The position numbers and the translations under genes were made by a program. From positions 117,136,587 to 117,200,586 of the forward strand of contig CM076849.1 in assembly GCA_039519185.1 (NCBI GenBank): DNA of 64,000 bases, in the 5' to 3' direction. The number at the start of each line of letters is the position of its first letter. Position 1 is the stretch's first letter. Positions 21,948 through 33,800 of the stretch are shown here, piece after piece. Under the pieces are notes generated by a model. It saw only the letters and a list, made by a program, of their open reading frames with translations. It was not told the DNA's origin and searched no databases. The DNA is from Astragalus membranaceus (lineage: Eukaryota > Streptophyta > Magnoliopsida > Fabales > Fabaceae).

Positions 21948-22894
21948 CATACGTTGTTTGTCAACCTCCATGTTCCACCAACTTTAACTCACATCATCTG
22001 CCACGTTTCATTCATCCCATCGGACACCTACCATTTCACATAGTGCACGTATGCATCATTCATCGCATTTTTAGATATGCCAAATATAGATAGCTTTCCC
22101 CTTCTCAGGTAAATGCATTCATTAGGTATGTCCTAGGCAAGTACGCCATGTGTCAATCCCAATAGTTTGTTCCCTCAAAGTCAGTGCTCCAAGCACTGGT
22201 CTCATATCACAATTCAGAGTCTCGGACCCCCAGCAGTCCCTCGCAGCCCCAGTGCTCCTTTAAACCTCCAATGGTCATTCATTCCAGATCGCACTTCGCG
22301 TTATCGAGCAAACGACGGATCATCCGACCCCAGGTCCATCAGTTCAGTTCGACCCAGTATGTCAAATCAACGACTTCGAACTCTACCTTCAAGATCACTA
22401 TGTCGCCACTGAGCGCGACGGATCACCCGACCCCAGGTCCTTCAGACTAGCTGTGTCCGCCTAAAAAACATAGTGCATGTCCTTCGAGGTGTGCAAATCA
22501 GGTCAACGACCTGACCTTGCCACCCATGGCCGCTCGAAAAAGGCCATCCCCCAAGCATACCGTTTTACTAGTACCGTTGCTAGTTTGCGCTCCTTCAGAC
22601 CCATTGGTCCCTCAGGCTTAGGCATTCCCTTCAGACCTCGTTGGTCCTTCAATTTAACTCCAATCAATGCGCCAAGCATCGACTGCGAATTATACCATCA
22701 GAGCCCCAGTGCTCCTTCAGATCCCCGGTGATCCTTATTTACTTTTGTTCTATGTCAACCCATTGTTTTCCAATAATTTCCAAAAAAATAGCCTTCACAA
22801 AATTAGTGTCTTTTTATCTTTATTTCTATTTTACTCGAGAAATTTGGATAAACCCTTCATACTTCCTGGTAAAATATAAATAAAGAGGGGCAGC
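21948..22894 (+). other. Ogre-1 3' non-coding region, second part, with polypurine tract
   Basis: Continues the Ogre-1 3' region after the LINE and aligns with Ogre-2 42213-42960. It contains single, unexpanded CCTTCAGA-type motifs (22690-22730) that are amplified in Ogre-2. The polypurine tract AAAGAGGGGCAGC is 22882-22894. Confidence 0.85.
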
Positions 22895-23269
22895 TGTCAT
22901 ACCCTAATTTTGTCCGACTAATCAAAAACCAAAAATCAGTAAAAGCTTTTACCCCCATCGGGTCACGTATTGTTTTGAACGCGCATGTCTTTGACATTCT
23001 CGTACAACGACTTGTTTCGATGCTCTTTTTTTATTTTATTTTGTAGTTATTATAATATCCTATTGTTGATAGTGCAAAAATATACAAAAATAATTGGAAG
23101 CATAATGAGCTCTTGGAGCCGAATAGTAAAAAAGGTCTTATTACATAAATCAAATTTTTACACATATGTAGACAAAAACAGCAAAAAAATAGTACCAAAA
23201 ATATAATACAAAATTCAAAAAAAGAAGGAAAAGGGCGCAGCTTGCAGCTGCCCCATCTAGGGTTAGGGT
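22895..23269 (+). mobile_element. Ogre-1 3' LTR, piece 1
   Basis: Begins TGTCATACCC and matches 2984 onward. Broken at 23270 by Ogre-2; the last five bases AGGGT (23265-23269) are the target duplication. Confidence 0.93.
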
Positions 23270-23605
23270 TGTTATACCCCAATTTTGTCCGGCTTAGGTC
23301 AAAACCCTAATTTTCCACACAAAAAAATAAATAAATTATGCATTGCATTTTGGGTCCTAGAAACCATTCCAAAGTTTTTGAAATCATTTTTAGGGTTAGA
23401 ATGCACTTTTGGGGAAATTAGGGTTTTAGGGTCAAAAGGGTAGTCCTTATAGATAAGGGTAGTTCTTAGGGTTTGGGTATGTCTTAGGAAAAAGTGTAAG
23501 CTCTTCCGAAGGTCAGCTCGTATCTCAAAGTCTCACACACTCACAAGTTTTTCAAAGATGCATGCATACTTAGGTAAACATTCTTATCATCTTTGAAAAC
23601 ATAAA

Positions 23606-23955
23606 ATCGATTTCTCCATGCATAAACATACATCAAAATCGATTTTCTGGTCAAAAAGAAAAGGAAGAATCGATTGTCAGGTCATGTTACTTCATTGCAT
23701 AAATCGATTTTCAGGCCAAACATTTTCAAACAAAGAATCGATTCACATACTTTTAAACTAAGCTGAGAATCGATTCCTACATGTCTCAGGCAAGCTGAGA
23801 ATCGATTCATACAAGTTTTAACTTAGTAAAGAATCGATTCCTAGCCCTCTGTGAATCACAAGAATCGATTGTCTCTATTTTTCAAACAAATCAAAATCGA
23901 TTCCTCTCTTAAATAAATCGATTCCTAGATCCATTTCAATGGCAAATAATCGATT
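23606..23955 (+). promoter_or_regulatory. Phased ATCGATT array (Ogre-2 LTR)
   Basis: Twelve ATCGATT cores start at 23606, 23638, 23669, 23703, 23737, 23769, 23801, 23833, 23864, 23896, 23917 and 23949. Spacings are 32, 31, 34, 34, 32, 32, 32, 31, 32, 21 and 32 bp, close to three helical turns. Flanking bases vary while the core is kept. The array ends 40 bp before the TATA box. Confidence 0.85.
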
Positions 23956-23995
23956 CCTTCAAATGTTTCAACGTGAGATCTAGTTTTTCATAGCC

Positions 23996-24003
23996 TATAA
24001 ATA
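23996..24003 (+). promoter_or_regulatory. TATA box of Ogre-2 LTR
   Basis: TATAAATA within CCTATAAATAGAGGC, the expected form for a Pol II promoter in a plant LTR. The same block occurs at 44982 and, in the copia-like LTR, at 52030. Confidence 0.8.
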
Positions 24004-25017
24004 GAGGCCTCATAGCCTCCATTTCAGAAAGGAAGGAAGGACGATTCTCACGATCTATCACTTCTGAGATCCAATTTCACAAATCTCACATTTTAGAAAA
24101 AACTCTTCTACACTTTATTTTTGCTCTATTCGTTCCGTTGGTCCGTCTGAGCTGATCTTCTGCAAGAGTTAGCTGGGGTTACATTCTTCAAAGTTATAAT
24201 ATCTGCCTTCATTAGAGGTATTTCTGTCTTTACATTTGTTATTATTTAATTATTGTGATCCGTGCCAAAACTGCCCTATGTGATTCAACTTAGCTTTAGT
24301 GTTTACTTACTTGTTCTTGTATATTATTGTCCATTGTTGATGATGAATCATATGATTCCCACTTATGCCTAGTGCATCATGTTCTAAGTGGTGAAGATGG
24401 TTTCAGATGATTCAACCTCCCCCTTTTTTAACTTCTTAATGAATAAAAGATAGTTAGGTTTATGGTTTAAGGTCCATGGGGTATTGCAAAGGATGGGTTT
24501 CCCAAAACCTTGATTCTCCCTCCTCTTTGATTGTGTTTCTAACCTTTGGGCACTTATCCATGAATGCAAAGTATAGGCTTACCTTATCCTTGATGCAATT
24601 TCCCTTTTTTTCATATGTTCCTTAGTTTAATTAAGATCATTCTATGCGTATGGTCAATTGCTTGCTTGTTTTTTATGCATTTTAAATGTCTCGATTCAAT
24701 ATGCCATTCCATCCATGTGTATGAACTCCTAATGAAGACGTAAGTCTACATGCCTATTGTAGCATAGAGTCGTTAGGGTAAATACACTCCTTCCTACCCA
24801 CACACACACTTGCTTTGAGAACATTACCTTGCATCCCTGATAAGTTGGGTCTTTTGATCATACTGGCATGTTTAGTCTTGATTAAATGTTCAACATACGC
24901 ATGATTTCGTGATTATTGAATGTGTTTGAACTTTTGTAATCAGTCATTGATAATACCTTCACCTTTTTTTTTCCCCAAAATCCTTCAAACTCTTTTCCAA
25001 TTAATGCGAGTTATTAG

Positions 25018-25579
25018 TGACTATCACTCAAAGCCTTGGCTTGTTTGATTGTCATGAACGCCATCAAGGGTTATTAGTAATGATCACTCAAAGCCTTTTC
25101 TTGCTTGATCGTTATGAAAACTCTTCCCCTCTCAAACCCTTTCAAAAACATTTTCTTTAGAACTACGTCGCTTTGATTCCCATTTGGGATACGTAGGAGC
25201 GAGTCACGTTCTCGTCAAGCGCAACGAATAAAAATCCTTTTCGCAACCATAAACAAATCATTTTCATAAAACAAACAAAAGAATCATTTTCAAACACATT
25301 GTTGCTAGTAGCTCATCAGAGCCTTTGTTCGTTTAGCTATTAGTGGCAATGTCCTTTTCTCATAAGAATAATAAACGATGATCCATCATAACCTTTGTTA
25401 GTTTGATCATCGTGCGAATCAATCTCTTTCGAAAATCACTTACAAAAAAGATAATAAAAACGAGTTGTTATCAAATAGTCCATCAGAACCTTTGTTCGTT
25501 TGACTAGAGGTACAACTCTCTTTTTTTGAGTATTTAGTAGTGATTCATCATAGCCTCTTCTAGTTTAATCATTCACTAA
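25018..25579 (+). other. Conserved-loop hairpin array, six copies (Ogre-2 LTR)
   Basis: Stems are 25018-25026/25046-25054, 25078-25086/25106-25114, 25316-25323/25345-25352, 25376-25383/25405-25412, 25476-25480/25502-25506 and 25541-25545/25567-25571. Loops of 19-21 nt follow CATCARARCCTTTGTTNGTTT or CTCAAAGCCTTNNCTTGNT. Stem sequences differ completely yet remain complementary. Outer stems add support, for example GAGTTGT 25462-25468 with ACAACTC 25512-25518. The first two-hairpin module lies between copies 2 and 3. Confidence 0.8.
25163..25214 (+). other. Two-hairpin module, copy 1 (Ogre-2 LTR)
   Basis: CTACGT (25163-25168) pairs with ACGTAG (25191-25196). The inner stem is TCCC (25178-25181) with GGGA (25186-25189), unlike TCTCT/AGAGA in Ogre-1. 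The following hairpin is CGAG (25200-25203) with CTCG (25211-25214). Confidence 0.75.
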
Positions 25580-25653
25580 TGCTCGTCCTATTTCAGAAAC
25601 TCGCCAAAAAAAGAGAAAAAAAAACAAAAACTTTTCAAAAAGACAACCAAGAA

Positions 25654-25712
25654 CTACGTGGCTTTGAATTCTCCATCGCACCGGGAGATACGTAGGAGCG
25701 GGCCATGTCCCG
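25654..25712 (+). other. Two-hairpin module, copy 2 (Ogre-2 LTR)
   Basis: CTACGT (25654-25659) pairs with ACGTAG (25690-25695). Inner stem TCTCC (25070 offset: 25670-25674) with GGAGA (25684-25688). Second hairpin CGGG (25699-25702) with CCCG (25709-25712). The GTCAAGC that follows is shared with copy 1 and with Ogre-1. Confidence 0.75.
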
Positions 25713-25936
25713 TCAAGCACTTTTTCTAAAAACCCTTTTTCACGTTGCTAACACCTTCCTCGCACGTAATCGACCCCCGAACCTATATCTCTAGTTTTCA
25801 AAAGACCATCCGCCTTGTCCAAAAGACCTTTTTTCAATGATTTGGTCTTAAAATTAAAATATTGGTGGCGGCTCCAAATTTTTTTCACGTTGTACATTGA
25901 GAAACCCAAACCGGGGATTTTTCGGGGTGCAACAGC

Positions 25937-25952
25937 TGGCGACTCCGCTGGG
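25937..25952 (+). other. Ogre-2 primer binding site (tRNA-Arg type)
   Basis: TGGCGACTCCGCTGGG begins 2 nt after the LTR. This is the Ogre-type site. Only 22 further bp of internal sequence precede the Athila insertion at 25975. Confidence 0.9.
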
Positions 25953-25974
25953 ACACTTTTTAAAAGACGAGGGT

Positions 25975-27056
25975 TGATCAGTGCATTTTGATGCACATTC
26001 TTCCATGTTTATACTTAAGCATTTCTATGTTTTGCTTTGTTTATTTTTATGTTTTATAATGTTTTTCTAATTTAGTTTGTTTTTGGCTTAATTTGATTTT
26101 CGTATTTCATTTTCAGCTTTAGCAGCTTTCACGGAAAAATTCATAACTGGAGCTACGAGTATCGGATCGACGCGTTCTAATATGCGTTGAAAAGCCAAGA
26201 GAAAGAGCTGCAACTTTCATGTTGAAGTCAAAAGCTAATTCGGAGCGCAAGAGTCCCAAATAATTCGCTGAAGTTCCAGACTTAATGAATATTTAGTTTT
26301 GGGCCGGACTTTTTATGTTTTTCGACCCGTTGGGTTAGAACCCGAATCTTTTACTCTGCTTATACCTAGCAGCCGCGGTACTGTTCATTGACATTCTTTT
26401 TTTTACTATTCACGAAAAGACACACTGAAATCGTATTTGTTTGGAACGATGGTGATGGAGAACTAATTATCCAGAGTTGATCTGCTGTAATGAAGTTTCC
26501 AATGCTTTGAGGTTTTTATTTTATCAATTCAATTTCAATTCTCTTTCAATTCTATTCTATGGAAATTCATATGCTTAATCTGTATTTCATGGAAAGGTTT
26601 TGATGAAATTCGCATGATTGTGTTCCTGAATTTAATCGCTGTTTACGTAGCTTTTTCGTTAAACCGCGTTTGTAATCGTATTTGCTTAATTTACGATTGT
26701 TTAATCCGTTTGCTTAATTTGGAATATAGGAATACCAGTCTGTTCATTGTCTTTTGCGCTTGTCAATTGGTATTGAACCGAATAGAGATTGAAGCCGCTT
26801 AGGGAATTGATAAGGTAGAAACCAGTGATTAGCCGGAAACCGAAAACAGTAGATTGACCACTTTTATAATCACGTATTTTAATCGTTATTTAATTGTTTA
26901 TTCAATTGTTTCTGAAGCAAAACTTAAACCCCCCTTTGTTCTAGTCAGTTGGTTAATTCATACAAGAATCCTTGAGAGACGATACTCGAGTTGTCGTTAC
27001 CGTAAACTACATTTTAAAAAAAATCACTCGTTTTGACCCGTGCACGACAGCGGATC
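25975..27056 (+). mobile_element. Athila LTR A
   Basis: Starts TGATCAGTGC and ends CAGCGGATC, one base short of the intact end seen in LTR C. About two positions are unique to this copy (for example near 26084 and 26721). Confidence 0.92.
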
Positions 27057-27983
27057 TTTGCTTTTATTCGTTGTTTTTGTTTGTTTTTAGTTAAAAAAAA
27101 AAGAAAAAAAAGAAAAAAAATGCATCTTTTTAAAAGTTTTGGGCTATAGATCAATCTGAGTTTTGGGTTGTGGAGACTTGGGAAAAATTCACAAGATCGG
27201 TATCGTCTTAACACCGTGAGTCTCTCCTGCATATGGAAATCAATTTGAATCCTTATTATGACATAGCCTTGAAATCTCACCCTCTGACATCTCTTGAGTA
27301 GTTTATCTGTGCAGTCAGCACCATCTCACACATGCTCTATGTAAGGAAGCCGATGAAAATAAGTGAGTGATCCAAGTTCCAAAAAAAAAATAAAAAAAAA
27401 ATAGGGAATGCTCCTTCTAAGTTTGGTGACCCTCACCCGGTCACTTAACCCAACGGTCGTAGAACCTACAAAAAAAAAAGAAAAAAAAAAGAAAAGAAAA
27501 ACCCATTGTTAGTTGGTTCAGAGGCTTCTGGTGCTGAACTTGGAAGGGTGGATTACGGTCCAATCCCCCGCAACTACAATTGGGTAAACAGGGGGTTATG
27601 CCATTTAATTCCAGAACCCCATGCAAAAAGGATCAGAGTCACTAACCGGCGATAGCCTTACTATGGGTGTGTGGAGATAACGGGCTTAATGTGATTGCGC
27701 CAGAATGAAAAAGAGAAAAAAAAGGAGGATTGGTAAGTTAGGCTTAGGCATAATAGCATGATTCGGATTGGGTTGTGTATTCAGGAGGCTTACGATTGCA
27801 CAATTGTGGATTAGTGTTCCTACGATGCCCTTAGTGTGCCAGATTAGTACCTATCAACACAATCTTAACCGAAGAAAAGTTTATGGCCTGGGATGAGTAA
27901 CTGATGATGCTTGTGTGTTTGCTGAGTTTTTATTTTTATTTTTATTTTGCTCGGAGTGCAAAAGTTCAAGTGTGGGGGAATTT
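27057..27983 (+). mobile_element. Athila 3' internal remnant between LTRs A and B
   Basis: Near-identical to 35087-36009, including A-rich tracts and the polypurine tract AAGTGTGGGGGAATT. It joins LTR A directly, without primer site, gag or pol. Non-coding. Confidence 0.9.
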
Positions 27984-29065
27984 GATCAGTGCATTTTGAT
28001 GCACATTCTTCCATGTTTATACTTAAGCATTTCTATGTTTTGCTTTGTTTATTTTTATGTTTTATAATGTTTTTCTAATTTAGTTTATTTTTGGCTTAAT
28101 TTGATTTTCGTATTTCATTTTCAGCTTTAGCAGCTTTCACGGAAAAATTCATAACTGGAGCTACGAGTATCGGATCGACGCGTTCTAATATGCGTTGAAA
28201 AGCCAAGAGAAAGAGCTGCAACTTTCATGTTGAAGTCAAAAGCTAATTCGGAGCGCAAGAGTCCCAAATAATTCGCTGAAGTTCCAGACTTAATGAAAAT
28301 TTAGTTTTGGGCCGGACTTTTTATGTTTTTCGACCCGTTGGGTTAGAACCCGAATCTTTTACTCTGCTTATACCTAGCAGCCGCGGTACTGTTCATTGAC
28401 ATTCTTTTTTTTACTATTCACGAAAAGACACACTGAAATCGTATTTGTTTGGAACGATGGTGACAGAGAACTAATTATCCAGAGTTGATCTGCTGTAATG
28501 AAGTTTCCAATGCTTTGAGGTTTTTATTTTATCAATTCAATTTCAATTCTCTTTCAATTCTATTCTATGGAAATTCATATGCTTAATCTGTATTTCATGG
28601 AAAGGTTTTGATGAAATTCGCATGATTGTGTTCCTGAATTTAATCGCTGTTTACGTAGCTTTTTCGTTAAACCGCGTTTGTAATCGTATTTGCTTAATTT
28701 ACGATTGTTTAATCCGTTTGCTTAATTCGGAATATAGGAATACCAGTCTGTTCATTGTCTTTTGCGCTTGTCAATTGGTATTGAACCGAATAGAGATTGA
28801 AGCCGCTTAGGGAATTGATAAGGTAGAAACCTGTGATTAGCCGGAAACCGAAAACAGTAGATTGACCACTTTTATAATCACGTATTTTAATCGTTATTTA
28901 ATTGTTTATTCAATTGTTTCTGAAGCAAAACTTAAACCCCCCTTTGTTCTAGTCAGTTGGTTAATTCATACAAGAATCCTTGAGAGACGATACTCGAGTT
29001 GTCGTTACCATAAACTACATTTTAAAAAAAATCACTCGTTTTGACCCGTGCACGACAGCGGATCA
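27984..29065 (+). mobile_element. Athila LTR B
   Basis: 1082 bp from TGATCAGTGC to CGGATCA. It serves as 5' LTR to the coding copy. About five positions are unique to it among the three LTRs. Confidence 0.92.
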
Positions 29066-29068
29066 AAT

Positions 29069-29085
29069 TGGCGCCGTTGCCGGGG
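29069..29085 (+). other. Athila primer binding site (tRNA-Asp type)
   Basis: TGGCGCCGTTGCCGGGG follows LTR B after 3 nt. This is the known Athila primer site. Confidence 0.93.
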
Positions 29086-29713
29086 ATTCTTGTTGTTATT
29101 TACTGATTTTAGAGTCATAGGTCTAGTGCTCTGGCGTTTAGACCCTAGTTTCCTCATTGTTTTGGCAATTTCGCAGCTCAGTGTCAAAAATCCGGTTTTC
29201 AGGAAAATTGTGTCCGTTTCAAAATATGTTTCTTGCAACCTGAGCGGAAAAATCGTGCGATCATTAGTCCCCTACTCATGGAATGAGTTACGGGGCTACA
29301 GCCTCAAATTGCCAAATTCCTCCTTCTTCTATTTTTTATGAATTTTTTGCTGTTTTCATAGTTTCGAAAAATTCCAAAAAAATTCTCAAAATTATTATTT
29401 CACTTAATTAGATTAAATTTGGTGTTTTTGTATTTTTCTGAATTTATTTTAATCATATCTCTTCTTTGATTTTGTTTCTGCCTACTAGGGACATTGTTGG
29501 CATTTTCGCATTTGTTGCTGCATTGCTGCATTAATCCTGGCTACTAGGTCTGTTTGTTCTGACTTGTTTGCTTTTGATCCTGAAGTTGAGAGAACCTTAC
29601 ACACACGGCGCAGAGCAAATCAGACTAGCACTAGTTCACCACCCGTTATCGATTCTGATTCTGACTATTTGCATAATTTGTTTGATTCTGATTCTGAACT
29701 TGCTTTTGATAAC
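29086..29713 (+). other. Athila 5' leader
   Basis: About 630 bp before the gag start. A frame encoding a serine/aspartate-rich stretch (SDSDYLHNLFDSDS) runs into gag from about 29570 and may be a gag extension. Otherwise no gene is seen. Confidence 0.6.
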
Positions 29714-30823
29714 ATGGCTGAACAAAGAACACTAAGGTAGCTTGCTGCCCCTGATGTGAACTATAATGGTTTATGTATTGATTACCCTCAAGCTGATACA
29801 CCATTTGAATTGAAATCTGGTTTAATACACTTGTTGCCAAAGTTTAATGGTCTTGCAGGTGAGGATCCGCATAAGCATTTGAAAGAATTTCAGGTTGTGT
29901 GCTCTACACCATTGAGGCCTGAAGGAATCACTGAAGATCACATCAAACTCAGAGCCTTTCCATTCTCATTGCAAGGTGCAGCAAAGGATTGGATATATTA
30001 CCTTGAACCAAATTCTATCACAAGTTGGAATGCTCTGAAAAGAGTGTTCTTAGAAAAATATTTTCCTGCCTCCAGAGCTGCATCAATCAGAAAGCAGATA
30101 TGTGGAATTAGACAGGATGGTGAGTCATTAGCTGAGTACTGGGAGAGATTCAAGCAGTTAGTGTCCAGTTGTCCCCAACACCAGATCACCGAGCAGTTAC
30201 TTATCCAGTACTTCTATGAAGGTTTGTTACCAATGGATAGAAACATTCTTGATGCTGCTAGCGGTGGGGCACTTGTTGATAAAACCCCAGCTGCTGCTAA
30301 AGCCTTGATTGAAAACATGTCTCTCAACTCCCAACAGTTCACCACTAGAAACAGTAATGTCCAAACCAAAGGTGTGAACGAGATCCAGGCTTCCAACAAG
30401 GCTTTAGAAACAAGAATTGACGAGCTTACTTCTTTAGTGAAACGGTTGGCAGCAGGTAAGACTCAAGCAGCAAACTTGTGTGGTATTTGTACTTCTCCTG
30501 AACACCCGACCGATACATGTCCTATTTTGCAAGATGAGTTAATCACCGAGTTGCCTCAAGCTTATGCAGCAAATCTTTACAACCAAGGAAACAATCAGAA
30601 AGGGTACAACATTCCTGACCTTTCCACTAACAAATACCATCCCAATTGGAGGAACCATCCAAACCTTCGATATGGGAACCAACAGTCCAGCCAACAACAA
30701 AACCCTCCCCCTGTGACCACCCCTGTACCTCCCGGACCTTCACTAGAGGATCTTGTCAAGCAAATGGCTGTCAACAATCTCCAGTTCCAACAAAGAACTG
30801 ATTCTAGCATTCAGACCCTGTAG
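29714..30823 (+). pseudogene. Athila gag with two amber codons
   Basis: Athila gag in the same frame as pol. It starts with MAEQRTLR at 29714, has a TAG at 29738-29740, then runs with the retrotrans_gag signature (DHIKLRAFPFSLQGAAKDWIYYLE-like region at about 29938-30005, split here for length; LAEYWERFKQLVSSCP near 30131). A CX2C...C motif CGICTSPEHPTDTC at about 30481 stands in for a zinc knuckle. A second TAG lies at 30821-30823, 28 nt before the pol ORF start. Both stops interrupt an otherwise continuous frame, so gag-pol cannot be made as a full polyprotein unless the stops are read through. It would form the capsid. Confidence 0.9.
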
Positions 30824-30850
30824 ACACAGATTGGACAGCTTGCTACTTCA

Positions 30851-33800
30851 ATGAATACCATGCAGCAAGCCCAAGGATCAAACCAACTTCCTGCCCAAAC
30901 AGTTGTGAATCCAAGAGGCCCTAATGTGAGTGCAATTTCCTTGAGATCCGGGAAAGTAGTGGAACCAGCCAAAGAAAAAAAATTTCCTGAGGTAACACCT
31001 TCTTTACCTGGACCCTCTCATGTTGTGGTAGAAGCTGAAAAAGATAAACTGAAAGAGTATGTACCACCAGTCCCTTTCCCACATAGAGTACTGAAAAATA
31101 AAGGGATTGATGAGGGGGACAAAGAGAGAGAGATCTTGGATGTATTCAGAAAGGTCGCGGTAAACATTCCGCTTCTTGATGTCATTAAGCAGGTTCCGAA
31201 GTACGCAAAGTTCCTAAAAGATTTGTGTACACACAAAAGGAGGTTGAAGGGAACTAAGAGAATCAACTTGGGAAGAAATGTTTCTGCTTTCATTCAGCCT
31301 AAGCCTCCATCTGAAAAAGCCACAGGAGAGCAAAATGTTTCAGCTCTCACTCAGGTCATGCCACAAAAGTGCAAGGATCCAGGAACTTTTGCTATTCCTT
31401 GCACCATCGGGAATAGTAAATTCGAGAATTGCATGCTTGATTTAGGAGCGGGCATTAATGTTATGCCTACTTCTGTTTATAATAACCTTAATCTTGGTCC
31501 TTTGCAGCATACAGGTCTGATCATTCAGCTGGCGAACAGGAGCAATGCCCGCCCCACCGGAATACTGGAAGATGTCCTTGTTCAAGTTAATGACTTAATT
31601 TTTCCTGCAGATTTTTACATCCTGGATATGGAAGGCGAAACTAAGTCAAGCAGGGCTCCTATCATTTTAGGCAGACCGTTCATGAAAAAGGCGAAAACCA
31701 AAATTGATGTTGATGATGGAACCATGTCCATGGAGTTTGGTGACATTGTCGCGAAATTTAACATTTTCGATGCTATGAAACATTCCTTGGAAGAGCATTC
31801 TGTTTTTCATATTGAATTGATCGCTGAGTTGGTTGATGACACTTGCTCTGAATTGTTTTCACTAGATTTTCCATCTTTATCTGATTTTGATGAGGTTTAC
31901 TCATGTGATGTTTGTACTGATACTAATCTTTGTGTTGTTTGTGCTGAGATTGATGCTGCCTTGCAGGGTAACATTTCCTCTACAGGTGAAGTTGTCGATG
32001 AACCTGTTTATGCAGTTGAAGCTCTCGACACCCCGGCCGTTCCAAGCACTCCGTCCATTGAGCAACCACCTTCCTTGGAGCTGAAACAACTCCCTGCAAA
32101 TCTGAAATATGCTTATTTAGAGAGTGATGAAAAACTTCCAGTTATAATTTCTTCTAACCTTGATTTCGATCAAGAAAGTAAGCTTTTGCAGGTTTTGAGG
32201 AAGCATAAGAAGGCGATTGGGTGGACGTTGGCTGATATTCCAGGTATTAGTCCTTCACTGTGTATGCACAGGATTTTGCTTGAGGATGGTGCTAAAACAG
32301 TAAGACAACCCCAAAGGAGGCTTAATCCGTTGATCCTCGATGTTGTGAAGAAAGAGGTAACCAAACTCTTGCAAGCAGGTATCATTTACCCTATCTCTGA
32401 CAGTAAATGGGTAAGCCCAGTGCAGGTTGTACCAAAGAAATCTGGACTCACAGTGATAAAAAATGAAAAGAATGAACTTGTTCCAACTAGAGTTCAGAAT
32501 AGCTGGAGGGTTTGTATTGATTACAGGAGATTGAACCAGGCTACTAGAAAGGATCACTTTCCTCTACCGTTCATTGACCAAATGCTTGAACGGCTTGCTG
32601 GTAAATCACATTACTGTTTTCTTGATGGTTTTTCAGGTTATTTTCAAATTCATATTGCACCTGAAGATCAAGAAAAGACTACTTTTACATGCCCATTCGG
32701 TACATTTGCTTACAGAAGAATGCCTTTTGGTCTTTGCAATGCTCCTGGCACCTTCCAGCGATGCATGATTAGCATTTTTGCTGATTTTATTGAACACTGC
32801 ATGGAAGTGTTTATGGATGATTTCACTGTTTATGGTTCTTCATTTGATGCATGTTTGAGCAGCCTAAATATGGTTTTAGAGAGATGCATCGAAACTGACC
32901 TTGTTTTAAATTATGAAAAATGCCATTTTATGGTTGAACAGGGAATTGTTTTAGGTCACATAATTTCTGAAAAGGGAATTTCTGTAGACCCTGCTAAGAT
33001 TGATGTGATTTCCACACTGCCTTACCCATCTTGCATTCGCGAGATTCGTTCTTTTCTTGGTCATGCAGGTTTTTACAGGCGTTTCATTAAGGATTTCAGC
33101 AAGATAGCTCTCCCACTCTCCAACTTGTTAAAGAATGACGTCACTTTCAACTTCGATGACAAATGCAAAACAGCATTTGACTTCTTGAAGAAAGCATTGA
33201 CCTCCGCTCCTATCATCCAGCCCCCTGACTGGACCCTCCCGTTTGAGATTATGTGTGATGCTTCTAACTATGCTGTTGGGGCGGTCCTTGCACAAAGAGT
33301 TGACAAGGCCGCCCATGTTATTTATTATGCTTCTAGGACTTTAGATTCTGCACAGTGTAATTACACCACCACTGAAAAGGAACTTCTAGCTATTGTTTTT
33401 GCGCTCGATAAATTCAGATCATATTTGCTAGGTTCCAAGGTTGTTGTTTTTACTGACCATGCAGCTTTAAAGTACTTGTTGAAGAAGCCAGAAGCAAAAC
33501 CGAGATTGATTCGGTGGATGTTGTTGCTCCAAGAGTTTAATGTGGACATTAAAGACAAAAGTGGAGCTGAGAACTTGGTGGCTGATCACTTGAGCAGGAT
33601 AGAGAGGGATGAAGATCCTTTTCCCATTCAGGATGACTTTCCTGATGAGCAGCTTCTACTTATGCATGGAGTTAACCCTTGGTTTGCTGATATTGTTAAT
33701 TATCTTGTTGCTGGTGTTTTTCCTACAGGTGCATCCAGGACACAAATTCACAAACTCAAAAGTGACGCCAAATATTATGTGTGGGATGATCCATATCTTT

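Larger units (their letters stand above)
23270..25934 (+). mobile_element. Ogre-2 5' LTR
   Basis: Runs from TGTTATACCCC to GTGCAACA, 2665 bp. The 3' LTR is 173 bp longer; the difference is mostly one segment near 46740-46905 lost from this copy. It contains the ATCGATT array, a TATA box, six conserved-loop hairpins and two copies of the two-hairpin module. The open frames inside are short and not supported. Confidence 0.93.

Noticed and set aside
23257..23270. Telomere-like AGGGTTAGGGTT
   Set aside because: Only two units, also present in the 5' LTR copy near 3346, and the plant telomere unit is TTTAGGG. It is ordinary LTR sequence.
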